From DASYQD01 sp963846495 (GTDB lineage Bacteria; Acidobacteriota; Thermoanaerobaculia; Multivoradales; JAIOJS01), in NCBI GenBank assembly GCA_963846495.1, contig CAWJWP010000002.1, forward strand, positions 54,137 through 118,136: a stretch of DNA of 64,000 bases, read 5' to 3'. The notes below the pieces were generated by a model. That model did not search any database. It saw only the letters and a list, made by a program, of their open reading frames with translations, and had not been told where the DNA came from. Shown here piece by piece: positions 31,542-40,520 of this stretch (positions are counted from its first letter, which is position 1; each line of letters starts with the position of its first letter). The position numbers and the translations under genes were made by a program.

Positions 31542-33291
31542 AGCGAACAGGGGCGGGAACGCTGCGCATCGAGAACGTGGGAGACCGAGTGACGCTCGCC
31601 GGCTGGGTGGCGCGGCGGCGCGACCTCGGCGGCATCCTCTTCCTCGACCTGCGCGACCGCTCCGGCATCGCCCAGGTGGTGGTGCGGCCCGACGAGCAGC
31701 CCGACCTCGTGCGCGCGCTCGAGCCGGTGCGGCAGGAGTGGGTGGTCGCGCTAGAAGGCACGGTGGCGCGCCGCTCGGCGCCCAACGCCGAGATGCCCAC
31801 CGGCGAGGTGGAAGTGATCGCCGACGCCGGTGCCGTGCTCTCGCGCGCCGAGCCGCTGCCGTTCGCCATCGACGGCAAAGCTGCCGACGCCAGCGAGGAG
31901 ACGCGGCTGCGCTACCGCTACCTCGACCTGCGCCAGTCGCAGCTGCAGAAGAACATCGCGCTGCGCCACGACGTCACCCACGCGGTGCGCACCTACTTCC
32001 ACGAGCAGGGCTTCTACGAGGTCGAGACACCGATCCTCACCAAGTCGACGCCCGAGGGCGCCCGCGACTACCTCGTCCCGTCGCGCGTGCAGCGCGGCAA
32101 GTTCTACGCGCTGCCGCAGTCGCCGCAGCTCTTCAAGCAGCTGCTGCAGGTGGCCGGCTTCGAGAAGTACCTGCAGATCGCGCGCTGCTTCCGCGACGAG
32201 GACTTGCGCGCCGACCGCCAGCCGGAGTTCACGCAGATCGACCTCGAGATGTCCTTCGTCGAGGAGGAGGACGTCTACGCGCTCGTCGAGGGGCTCTTCG
32301 CACGCATCTTTCCCATGGTCGGCATCCCGGTGGGGATCCCGTTTCCGCGCCTCCCGTACGCGCAAGCGATGCTGCGCTACGGCAGCGACAAGCCCGACCT
32401 GCGCTTCGGCCTCGAGATCGCCGACGTCACCGACCTCGTCGGCGAGAGCGGCTTCCGCGGCTTCCGCGAGGCAGCCGCGACGCGGCGGCGTCGTGCGCGG
32501 CTTCGCGATTCCCGGCGCCGCCGGCGCCTCGCGCAAGCAGGTCGACGGCTGGGCGGAGGTGGCGCGCCGCTACGGCGCCGCCGGCGTGCTGACGCTTGAA
32601 GCGCGACGGCGGCGAGACGCGCTTCCAGGTCAAGGACGCGCTGTCGGTCGGCGAGCTGTCGCTGCTCACCGAGCGGCTCGGCATCGAGCCGGGCGGCCTG
32701 GCGCTGCTCGCGGCTGGTCCCGAGTCGACGACCGCCGCGGCGCTCGGCGCGCTGCGCCTCGAGCTGGCGCGCGCTTACGACCTCATCCCCGCCGACCGCC
32801 ACGCTTTCCTCTGGGTCACCGAGTTCCCGCTCTTCGAGTGGGGCGCCGAGGACAACCGGTGGTACGCCATCCACCATCCGTTCACGGCGCCCGACCCGCG
32901 CGACGTGCCGGCGCTGGAGAACGACGCCGGCAAGGCGCGAGCGCGCGCCTACGACGTCGTGCTCGACGGCACCGAGCTCGGCGGCGGCTCGATCCGCATC
33001 CACGAATCGCAGCTGCAGCAGCGGGTGTTCGACCTCCTCGGCATCGAGGCCGAGGAGGCGCGCTCGCGCTTCGGCTTCCTGCTCGAGGCGCTGTCGTTCG
33101 GCGCGCCGCCGCACGGCGGCATCGCCATCGGCCTCGACCGCCTGATCATGCTGATGTCGGGCGCGACCTCGATCCGCGACGTCATCGCCTTCCCCAAGAC
33201 GACGTCGGCAAGCGACCTGATGACCGAGGCGCCGTCGACGGTGGATGCCCGGCAGCTCGCCGAGCTCGGCGTCGCCGTGCGGACGGAGTAA
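31538..33291 (+). CDS. aspS: Aspartyl-tRNA synthetase (two frameshifts in the assembly)
   Basis: About 584 residues. Class IIb enzyme: N-terminal OB anticodon domain (VTLAGWVARRRDLGGILFLD), motif 2 region (RCFRDEDLRADRQPEFTQID), bacterial GAD insertion (about 32,400-32,800), and motif 3 HGGIAIGLDRL. The frame changes near 32,480 and 32,598, both in the GAD insert, and then stays open to the stop. Since aspS is essential, these are most likely sequencing or assembly indels. It overlaps the anhydrase gene at its start and aroB follows 10 bp after the stop. Confidence 0.95.
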
Positions 33292-33301
33292 CACGGGAGC
33301 G

Positions 33302-34414
33302 ATGAACGCCGTCGAGCGCCTGCCGCTGCGCCACCCGCGCGGGGTCACCCACCTCTTCCACGGTGACGGCGCGCTCGCTGCCGCGTCCGACGAGCTCGTC
33401 GAGTGGCTGGCGGGGCGCCGCGCGTTCGTCGTCACCACGCCGGTGGTGTGGCGGCTTCACGGCGACGATCTCGGCGCGCTGCTCGCCGTGTCGGCCGGCG
33501 TCGAGCTCCTCGAAGTGCCCGAGGGTGAAGAGGCGAAGGGCCTCGCCGAGGCGCAGCGGCTGTGGCAGCAGATGCTGCGCGCCGGCGGCAAGCGCGACAG
33601 CCGGCTGCTCGCCTTCGGCGGTGGCAGCGTCGGCGACCTCGGCGGCTTCGTCGCCGCCGCCTTCCTGCGCGGCATCGCCTGCGTGCAGCTGCCGACGACG
33701 CTGCTGGCGCAGGTCGACGCGGCGATCGGCGGCAAGACCGCAGTCGACCTGCCGGAGGCGAAGAACAGCGTCGGCGCCTTCCACCATCCGTTCGCGGTCG
33801 TCGCCGACACGCGCTGGCTCGCGACGCTCGACGCGCGGCAACGGCGCGCCGGTCTCGTCGAGGCGGTGAAGATGGCGTTCCTCCTCGACCCGCCGCTCTT
33901 CGCCGAGATCGAGCGCCGCCTGCCCGACCTCCTCGCCGGCGATGCAGCCACGCTCGCCGACGTAGTACCCGCGGCGGCGGCGATCAAGGCGCGCGTCGTC
34001 GAGCGCGATCCCGAGGAGGCGGGCGAGCGCGCGCTGCTCAACTTCGGCCACACCCTCGGCCACGCGCTCGAGGCGGCGGCCGGCTATCAGGGACTGCTCC
34101 ACGGCGAAGCGGTGGCCTGGGGGATGCTCTTCGCGCTGCGCCTCGCCGCCAAGCGCGGGCTCGCCGCGCCGGCCGCGCGCCGCTTGTCGGCGGTGTTGCG
34201 GGCGATGAGCCTGCCGCCGCCGACAGTCGACGCCGACGAATTGCTGACCTTCCTCGCGCGCGACAAGAAGGCGCGCGAAGGCGACGACGCGGCGGCGCCA
34301 AAAATTGGCTGGGTGCTGCCGCAGGATGTCGGCCGCGGGCGCTGGGGTCAGCGCGTGCCGATGGACGAAGTCTCGCGCGAGCTGGCCGCGTTCCTCGTCG
34401 AAGAAGCGCCATAG
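33302..34414 (+). CDS. aroB: 3-dehydroquinate synthase
   Basis: 370 residues. NAD+ and Zn/Co-dependent second step of the shikimate pathway. Motifs: GGGSVGDLGGFVAAAFLRGI, DAAIGGKTAVDLPEAKN, metal-ligand His in LNFGHTLGHALE and GLLHGEAVAWGM. ATG 33302 has the sequence MNAVERLPLRHP. Length and motif order are normal. It follows aspS closely, suggesting cotranscription. Confidence 0.95.
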   Translation: MNAVERLPLRHPRGVTHLFHGDGALAAASDELVEWLAGRRAFVVTTPVVWRLHGDDLGALLAVSAGVELLEVPEGEEAKGLAEAQRLWQQMLRAGGKRDSRLLAFGGGSVGDLGGFVAAAFLRGIACVQLPTTLLAQVDAAIGGKTAVDLPEAKNSVGAFHHPFAVVADTRWLATLDARQRRAGLVEAVKMAFLLDPPLFAEIERRLPDLLAGDAATLADVVPAAAAIKARVVERDPEEAGERALLNFGHTLGHALEAAAGYQGLLHGEAVAWGMLFALRLAAKRGLAAPAARRLSAVLRAMSLPPPTVDADELLTFLARDKKAREGDDAAAPKIGWVLPQDVGRGRWGQRVPMDEVSRELAAFLVEEAP

Positions 34415-34453
34415 CGCGCCTCGATCGCCGCGGCGCATCTTTTGCTGCGCCGC

Positions 34454-34459
34454 TATAAT
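34454..34459 (+). promoter_or_regulatory. Consensus -10 box upstream of the HD-GYP gene
   Basis: A perfect TATAAT between the aroB stop (34414) and the GTG at 34539, next to a hairpin GCGGCGCA / TGCGCCGC (about 34,429-34,453). No good -35 at 17 bp, so it may need an activator. A promoter here would separate the HD-GYP gene from aroB. Confidence 0.45.
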
Positions 34460-34538
34460 CCCGCCGTCGCTACCAGGCTCGCGAGGGTGGGTGTGCGCGA
34501 GCCGCCAGGAGCACCGTCCGCAGAATGAGCATCCGCCG

Positions 34539-36320
34539 GTGAGCAAGCTCGGGAACGCTCTCAACCGGATCCCGCTCCGGCACCTGATCTTCCTGCTCCT
34601 CCTCGTCTCCGGCCTCATCCCGCTGGTGGCGGGCAGCGTCTTCCTCACCCGCCGCAACATCGAGCTGTTCAGGACGCAGGAGCAGACGTTCCTCACCCGC
34701 TCCGCCGAATCGCTCTCGGAGGAGATCCGCACCGACCTCGCGACCCTCGAGCGCGAGGTGCGGCAAGTCGGCGAAGGGCTCCTCGCCCTACCCGGGCCGG
34801 AGTCGCCGGTCGAGCGGCTGCGGCTGCCCGGCGTCGACCGCTACTTCGGCAACTTCATGCTCGACAACCAGGAGCGCCTCCTGCTGCTGCAGGTGCTCGG
34901 TCTCGACGGCGCCGGGCCATCGCTCGGCGCCGGCGACCCCGACGCACAGGTGCAGCGCGCGCTGCGCGACGCCTTCGCCAACGCGCGCAAGACCTCGCGC
35001 ACCACCTATCGCTTCGTCCGCCGCGCCAGCGACAACGAGCCGCTGGCGGTGGCCGCCGTCCCCGTCTACACGCCGCAGGCGCCGGGCGAGTCCCAGCCGC
35101 AGACGCCGGTGCTCATCCTGCAGGCGGTGTCGCGCCTCGACGTGCTGCGGCGCGTCGGCAGCCGCGAGGCGCGAGGCGACGTCGCCGTCTTCCTCATCGA
35201 CTCCGACGGCCGCGTGCTGTGGGAGCGCGGCGCCGACGACGAGACGGCCCTCGCCCTCGCTTCCTCGCGTCTCGTGCAGGACTTCAAGCGCCGCCCGGAG
35301 ATCGTCGCCCACGAGTACACCATCTTCACCCACGGCAAGAAGGTGCGCATGCTCGGCCGCGTCTCGCCGGTGGAGGAGACGGGCTGGGGGATCGTGGTGC
35401 AGAAGCCGCTCTCGGCCGCCTACGTGGCGGTGCAGCAGCTCCTCTACACGACGGTGATTGCGTCGCTGCTGCTGGTCGTCCTCGCCGGCGTCTTCGCCGG
35501 CTTGGCAGCCGGTCGCTTCAGCGCGCCGTTCACCCGCCTCGCCGCCACCACCCACGCCATCGCCGACGGCCGCTTCGGCGACCGCGTCGAGGTCACCGGG
35601 CCCGGCCGCGAGATCGCCGAGCTGGCCGAAGACTTCAACCGCATGAGCGACCACGTGCAGGGGTACGTGGAGCAGCTGCAGGCGGCGGCGCAGGCCAACC
35701 GCGACCTGTTCATCGGCGCCATCCGCGCCTTCGCCGCCGCCGTCGACGCCAAGGACCCCTACACGCGCGGCCACTCCGAGCGCGTCGCCGCCTACAGCCG
35801 CACCATCGCCAAGACCCTCGGCCAGTCGGAGGAGTTCCAGTACCGCATCTGGATCGCCGGCGTGCTGCACGACGTGGGCAAGATCGGCATCGAGGACCGC
35901 ATCTTGAAGAAGGGCGGCGTGCTCACCGGCGACGAGTACGAGCAGATGAAGCTGCACCCGGTGATCGGCGAGGAGATCCTGCGCCCGCTCGAGGCGCTCC
36001 GCGAGATGCTGCCCGCCATCCGCTGGCACCACGAGGCGTGGAACGGCCGCGGCTACCCGGACGGCTTGAAGGGCGAGCAGATCCCGCTCATCGCGCGCAT
36101 CGTGGCGGTGGCCGACACCTTCGACGCCATCACCACCAACCGCCCCTACCAGAAGGCCTACGGCTACAGCTACGCGGTGGAGACGATCACCAAGCTCACC
36201 GGTGCGCGCTTCGACGCCAAGGTGGTGACCGCGTTCCTGCACGCTTTCAAGCAGGGCGCGATCAAGGTCGAGCCGCGCGAGGAAGGGCAGCAGGCCGAGA
36301 GGCTGCCGGCGATCGCGTGA
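34539..36320 (+). CDS. Membrane HD-GYP cyclic-di-GMP phosphodiesterase with extracytoplasmic sensor and HAMP
   Basis: 593 residues. N-terminal membrane segment (LRHLIFLLLLVSGLIPLVAG), a periplasmic sensor of about 280 residues, a second membrane segment (TTVIASLLLVVLAGVFAGLA), a HAMP linker and an HD-GYP domain. Catalytic residues are clear: HDVGKIGIED and HHEAWNGRGYPDGLKGEQIP (the GYP signature), with the metal-binding HSERVAAYSR. Predicted to hydrolyse cyclic di-GMP in response to an outside signal. GTG 34539 starts MSKLGNALNR; a shorter MSIRR peptide overlaps just before it. Confidence 0.92.
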   Translation: MSKLGNALNRIPLRHLIFLLLLVSGLIPLVAGSVFLTRRNIELFRTQEQTFLTRSAESLSEEIRTDLATLEREVRQVGEGLLALPGPESPVERLRLPGVDRYFGNFMLDNQERLLLLQVLGLDGAGPSLGAGDPDAQVQRALRDAFANARKTSRTTYRFVRRASDNEPLAVAAVPVYTPQAPGESQPQTPVLILQAVSRLDVLRRVGSREARGDVAVFLIDSDGRVLWERGADDETALALASSRLVQDFKRRPEIVAHEYTIFTHGKKVRMLGRVSPVEETGWGIVVQKPLSAAYVAVQQLLYTTVIASLLLVVLAGVFAGLAAGRFSAPFTRLAATTHAIADGRFGDRVEVTGPGREIAELAEDFNRMSDHVQGYVEQLQAAAQANRDLFIGAIRAFAAAVDAKDPYTRGHSERVAAYSRTIAKTLGQSEEFQYRIWIAGVLHDVGKIGIEDRILKKGGVLTGDEYEQMKLHPVIGEEILRPLEALREMLPAIRWHHEAWNGRGYPDGLKGEQIPLIARIVAVADTFDAITTNRPYQKAYGYSYAVETITKLTGARFDAKVVTAFLHAFKQGAIKVEPREEGQQAERLPAIA

Positions 36321-36381
36321 GCGGCGGTGGGCACGTGCCGCCGCTACGCACGTGACCTGCCGGCGCTGCTAGGCTCGCCGC

Positions 36382-36741
36382 ATGGCGTTCGAGTACATCC
36401 TCGCCAACCTACTCGCCGAGACGCACGCCTCGGGCGTGCTTTTCCTCGACGGCAGCGGCGAGACGGTCGACGTCGTCTGCTCCGACTTCACGCCGTACGA
36501 GATGCGGGTGCTCGGCGCCTACCTTGGCATCTACTTGAAGCAGGTCGGAACCGCGCTCGGCGAGTGGCGGATGGGCGAGCCGCAGTTGATTCACGTCGAG
36601 AAGGACCGCCTCCACATCTACGCGTTGTCGCTGCCGGAGGGGTACTACCTGGTGCTCGTGCAGCGGCGGCCGGCGCTGGTGGGGAAGGCGCGCATCGAGC
36701 TCGGGCGGGCGGCGGAGCAGCTCATCCACTCGCTGTTCTGA
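36382..36741 (+). CDS. Roadblock/LC7-like small protein
   Basis: 119 residues. The alternating pattern EYILANLLAETHASGVLFLD, RLHIYALSLPEGYYLVLVQ and KARIELGRAAEQLIHSLF fits the Roadblock/LC7 fold, which in bacteria often partners a small GTPase and controls motility or polarity. No GTPase gene lies adjacent, so the partner is not known. Assignment is by fold pattern only. Confidence 0.6.
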   Translation: MAFEYILANLLAETHASGVLFLDGSGETVDVVCSDFTPYEMRVLGAYLGIYLKQVGTALGEWRMGEPQLIHVEKDRLHIYALSLPEGYYLVLVQRRPALVGKARIELGRAAEQLIHSLF

Positions 36742-36756
36742 CGGCGGCGCGCCGAG

Positions 36757-36830
36757 ATCGAGATCGCTTCGCTTCGCTCGCGATGACGGTGGTGTCATCG
36801 CGAGGAGCGCAGCGACGAAGCGATCTCGAT
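36757..36830. repeat. Dispersed imperfect inverted repeat (family 2)
   Basis: Left arm 36757-36787 (ATCGAGATCGCTTCGC...GCGATGAC) and right arm 36794-36830 (GTCATCGCGAGGAGCGCA...CGATCTCGAT) form a long imperfect hairpin with a 6-nt loop. It sits in the short gap between the roadblock-like gene and ftsY. Elements of this type are common intergenic repeats in high-GC bacteria. Confidence 0.75.
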
Positions 36831-36852
36831 GCCCTGCTAATCTTCCCGGCCC

Positions 36853-37827
36853 ATGGCCGAGACCGGCACACCGCTCGAGCTGCCGCCCGAGAACGCGCTC
36901 GCCGCCGATCCCGAGCAGCAGAAGGGTTTCTGGAAGAAGCTCAAGCGCGGCCTCTTCATGACCCACACCGAGCTGCTCGAGCGGCTCGACGCGGCGGTCT
37001 CGGGCCGCGACTTCCTCGACGAGCGCGTGCTCGAGCAGGTCGAGGAGACCTTGATCGGCGCCGACCTCGGAGTGAACACCTCGCTCGAGCTGATCGAGCG
37101 GCTCAAGGAGGAGGTCAAGACCGGCGAGGCGACCGACGCCTTCTGGCTGCGCAAGCGGCTCGCCGACGAGGTGGGTCTGCTGCTCCTGCAGGCGCCGCGG
37201 CCGCGCGACACCGGCGGGCCGCGCGTGACGCTCGTCGTCGGCGTCAACGGCGTCGGCAAGACGACTTCGATCGCCAAGCTCGGGCGCCTGGCGCAGCGGC
37301 AGGGGCGCCAGGTGCTGCTCGTCGCCGGCGACACCTTCCGCGCCGCCGCCGTCGAGCAGCTGACGCTGTGGGCGCAGCGGCTGGGCGTCGAGCTGGTGCG
37401 GCAGCAGCAGGGCGCCGATCCGGCGGCGGTCGTCTTCGACGGCATTCAGGCGGCGCGGGCGCGCGGTATCGACGAAGTGATCGTCGACACGGCCGGCCGG
37501 CTGCAGAACAAGGAGCACCTGATGCGCGAGCTGTCCAAGATCGGCCGCGTCATCGAGCGCGAGGCGGCCGGCTGGCAGCGGCGCACGCTGCTGGTGCTCG
37601 ACGCCACGACGGGGCAGAACGCGCTGTCGCAGGCGCGCGAGTTCCAGTCGGTCGTCAACGTCGACGGCGTGCTGCTTGCCAAGGTCGACGGCACCGCCAA
37701 GGGCGGCATGGCGGTGGCGATCGCGCGCGAGCTCAAGCTGCCGGTGCTCTACCTCGGCGTCGGCGAGACCGCCGACGACCTCGTCGACTTTCGCCCGCGC
37801 GAGTTCGCGCAGGCGCTGCTGGCGTAG
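36853..37827 (+). CDS. ftsY: Signal recognition particle receptor FtsY
   Basis: 324 residues; GTPase that docks SRP-ribosome complexes at the membrane. Four-helix N domain followed by the G domain: G1 VVGVNGVGKTTSIAKLG, DTFRAAAVEQL (I-box), G3 VDTAGRLQNKEHL, G4 AKVDGTAKGG. A short acidic N-terminus, without the long A domain of E. coli. GC-rich codons agree with neighbours. Stop TAG 37827; ribD begins 9 bp further. Confidence 0.96.
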   Translation: MAETGTPLELPPENALAADPEQQKGFWKKLKRGLFMTHTELLERLDAAVSGRDFLDERVLEQVEETLIGADLGVNTSLELIERLKEEVKTGEATDAFWLRKRLADEVGLLLLQAPRPRDTGGPRVTLVVGVNGVGKTTSIAKLGRLAQRQGRQVLLVAGDTFRAAAVEQLTLWAQRLGVELVRQQQGADPAAVVFDGIQAARARGIDEVIVDTAGRLQNKEHLMRELSKIGRVIEREAAGWQRRTLLVLDATTGQNALSQAREFQSVVNVDGVLLAKVDGTAKGGMAVAIARELKLPVLYLGVGETADDLVDFRPREFAQALLA

Positions 37828-37835
37828 GCGGCGTC

Positions 37836-38972
37836 GTGGGCGGCGCCGGAGAGAACGCGGCGAGCGCCGCCGAGATTGCGGCCCTCAAGCGGGCGATCGA
37901 GCTCGCTGCCCAGGGGCGGTACCACACGGCGCCCAACCCGATGGTGGGTGCCGTGCTGCTGCGCGACGGCGTCGAGCTCGGCGCCGGCTGGCACCGCAAG
38001 GTCGGCGGCCCGCACGCCGAGGTCGAGGCGCTGCGCGGCGTCGCCGACGCCCGCGGCGCCACGCTCTGCGTCACCCTCGAGCCCTGCGCCCACCACGGCC
38101 GCACGCCGCCCTGCGTCGACGCGGTGATCGCCGCCGGCGTGCGGCGGGTGGTGGCGTGTCACAGCGACCCCGACGCGCGCGTCTCCGGCCTGGGCTTCTC
38201 GCGGCTCGGCTTCGCCGGCCTCGACGTCACCTGGGGCCACCTCGTCGAGGAGGCGGTGGCGCTCAACTGGAAGTACATGACGGCGAAGCTGCTGCGGCGG
38301 CCCGGCGTGACCCTCAAGTGGGCGATGAGCCTCGACGGCAAGATCGCCACCCGCAGCGGCGACAGCCGGTGGATCTCGGGAGCGCGGTCGCGACAGTGGT
38401 CGCTGGAGCTGCGCGAGGTACACGACGCGATCCTCGTCGGCAGCGGCACGGTGCTGGCGGACGACCCGATGCTGACGCGGCGGCTGGGCAAGGCGGAGGG
38501 GCCGATCCTGCGCGTCGTTCTCGACCGGCGGCTGCGCCTGCCGCCCATGGCGAAGCTGTTCCAGCAGCCCGGGCCGGTGCTCGTCTACGGCGCTGCAGGC
38601 GTGGACGCCGGGCTGGCGGAGGCCCTGCGCGCGCGTGGCGCGGAGGTGGCGCTGCTCGAGGAGCCGACGCCGGCCTCGGTGCTCGCCGACCTCGCGGGGC
38701 GTGGCGTGCAGAGCGTGCTCGTCGAAGGTGGTGGCGAGGTTCTCGCGGCGTTCGTGGCGGCCGGTCTCTTCGACCGTCTCGAGGTCGCCTGCGCGCCGCT
38801 GCTGGTCGGAGGGCGCGAGGCGCCCGGTCCGCTCGGCGGCGGCGGCCCGGAGCGGCTCGCGGAGGCGCTCCGTCTCGATACGCTGGAGGTCCGGCGCCCC
38901 GGCCACGACGTGTGGCTCGGCGCCTTTCGCAACGGATGTTTACGGGACTTGTCCGCGAGCGTGGGCGGGTAG
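37836..38972 (+). CDS. ribD: Bifunctional riboflavin biosynthesis protein RibD
   Basis: 378 residues. N-terminal deaminase domain with Zn motif HAEVEAL and CxxC-type PCAHHGRTPPCVDAV; C-terminal 5-amino-6-(5-phosphoribosylamino)uracil reductase domain with LKWAMSLDGKIATRSGDSRW, DDPMLTRRL and VLVEGGGEVLAAF. The joint segment reads SDPDARVSGLGFSRL, with DP-DA in place of the more common DP-NP. GTG 37836 chosen, with the conserved domain starting about 18 codons later. The stop is inside ribE, overlapping by 37 bp. Confidence 0.93.
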   Translation: MGGAGENAASAAEIAALKRAIELAAQGRYHTAPNPMVGAVLLRDGVELGAGWHRKVGGPHAEVEALRGVADARGATLCVTLEPCAHHGRTPPCVDAVIAAGVRRVVACHSDPDARVSGLGFSRLGFAGLDVTWGHLVEEAVALNWKYMTAKLLRRPGVTLKWAMSLDGKIATRSGDSRWISGARSRQWSLELREVHDAILVGSGTVLADDPMLTRRLGKAEGPILRVVLDRRLRLPPMAKLFQQPGPVLVYGAAGVDAGLAEALRARGAEVALLEEPTPASVLADLAGRGVQSVLVEGGGEVLAAFVAAGLFDRLEVACAPLLVGGREAPGPLGGGGPERLAEALRLDTLEVRRPGHDVWLGAFRNGCLRDLSASVGG

Positions 38973-39556
38973 CCGCCGACCCGGCGCCGTCGAGCGACGG
39001 CGGCGTGCGGCTGCGGCTGCGCCACTCGGCAGAGCTGTCGGCGCTGCTGCCGCTCGGCGCGAGCCTGGCCGTCGCCGGCGTGTGCTTGACGGTGATCGAA
39101 GGCGCGCCCGGCGAGTCGCTCGTCGAGCTGTCGCCGGAGACGCTGCGGCGGACGACGCTGGGTGGGTTGCGCGAGGGGAGCGAGGTGAACCTGGAGCCGG
39201 CGCTACGCGTCGGCGATCCGCTCGGCGGCCACTGGGTGCAGGGGCACGTCGACGGCACCGTCGCGGTGCTCGCGGTGGAGACGATCGGCGAGCATCGGGA
39301 GATGACGTGCGAGCTGCCGCCCGAGCTGGCTGCGTTCGTGGTGGAGAAGGGGTCGATCGCTTTGGATGGGGTGAGCCTCACCGTCGCGTCGCTCGCCGCC
39401 GATCGCTTCGGTGTCGCGCTGATCCCGCATACGCTGGAGGTGACGACGCTCGGTAACGTGCGCGCGGGCGATCGCCTCAACGTCGAGGTCGACTTGCTCG
39501 GCAAGTACGTGCACCGCGCGCTGCAGGCGCTCGACCTCGGACGAAGAGCAAGATGA
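38936..39556 (+). CDS. ribE: Riboflavin synthase alpha chain
   Basis: 206 residues. Two lumazine-binding half-domains: MFTGLVRERG start, VCLTVIEGAPGESLVELSPE and SIALDGVSLTVASLAADRFG. Dismutates two 6,7-dimethyl-8-ribityllumazines into riboflavin. Contains the LGGHWVQGHVDGT motif. Overlaps ribD by 37 bp (ATG 38936) and overlaps the following unknown gene by 4 bp, so the three are one coupled unit. ribA/ribB and ribH are not in the window. Confidence 0.95.
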   Translation: MFTGLVRERGRVAADPAPSSDGGVRLRLRHSAELSALLPLGASLAVAGVCLTVIEGAPGESLVELSPETLRRTTLGGLREGSEVNLEPALRVGDPLGGHWVQGHVDGTVAVLAVETIGEHREMTCELPPELAAFVVEKGSIALDGVSLTVASLAADRFGVALIPHTLEVTTLGNVRAGDRLNVEVDLLGKYVHRALQALDLGRRAR

Positions 39557-40516
39557 GCCGCGCGCTCGCGACCGCGCTGCTCCGCGAGCAAGCAGCAGAT
39601 CCCTGGCGCTGCTGGATCCGCCACGCGCCGGTACGCTGGCCGGGTCCGGCGCGGCCGTGGCTCGATCTCGCGGCCGGGAAGCTCGGCGAGAGCGACGGCG
39701 AGCCCGACGTGCTCACGTCACTGCTCGCGCCGCGGCTCGACGACGTGCTCTACCTGCCGCCGGTCGAGGCGGAGCTCGCGGCGGCCCGCGATCGCCTCGC
39801 CGCGCAGCACGCCGCGCGCGGCACGCCGGTGCTGGTGCAGCTGCTGCCGGGAGATCCGCTGCCGAGCGTGCCCGCGGAAGCCGCTGCCGGCGTGGTCGTG
39901 GTGCGGGATCTCCTCCGTCCGTTGCGCTCGCGGAGGAGCGAACGATTCCGCGAGCGGGGCTCGGCAGCGCCGCCGCAGCGGTGTGGCCGCTATTGCCCGG
40001 TGGCGACCCCGCTGCGTCGGACGCACTGGCGGCAGCGGTCGGCGCCGCCGGCGTCGCGGCGCTGCAAGGGATGCCGCTCGAGCTCAGCGGGCGCGACCGG
40101 CGCACTCTCGGCGAGTCGCTTAGCGAGGAGCGCTACCTGCGCCTCTTCCACGGCGAAGCTCCTTCCGCGCTCGCGCTCGCCAAGGCCGCGGTGCGCCACG
40201 GCTTGCTGCCACTGCTGCCGCGGCCGCTGCCCCGGCCGCCGCTGCACGGCGCCGGCAAGCTTCGCGTCGCCGCCGCGCTCGCTGCCTGCGCGGAGATCGT
40301 TCACCTTCTTGGCGACGCCGAGAGCCGTGCGCAGGCCCTGTTGCGCGCCGCCCGATTCGCCGAGCGCGAAGCGCACGACCTCGCGGCGCTCGCGCGCGAG
40401 GGCAACCTCGGCGTGCTGCCATGGCTGGAGGGGGAGGCGCTGGACGTTGCCGGCGACGCCGCGCGCGGTGTCGAGCCGGCCTTTGGCGCGAGCTCCTGTC
40501 GCGCCTGGCGGCGTAG
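39553..40516 (+). CDS. Unknown protein cotranscribed with ribDE (frameshifted)
   Basis: About 320 residues once the frames are joined. The start overlaps the ribE stop (ATGA), so it is translationally coupled. First part MSRALATALLREQAADPWRC and LYLPPVEAELAAARDRLAAQ; the frame changes near 39,950 and again near 40,480, ending LWRELLSRLAA. The sequence is Ala/Leu/Arg-rich and mostly helical, without recognisable motifs, signal peptide or membrane segments. I do not recognise a family; position suggests a role near flavin supply or use, but that is only inference. Confidence 0.6.
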
Positions 40517-40520
40517 CGTC

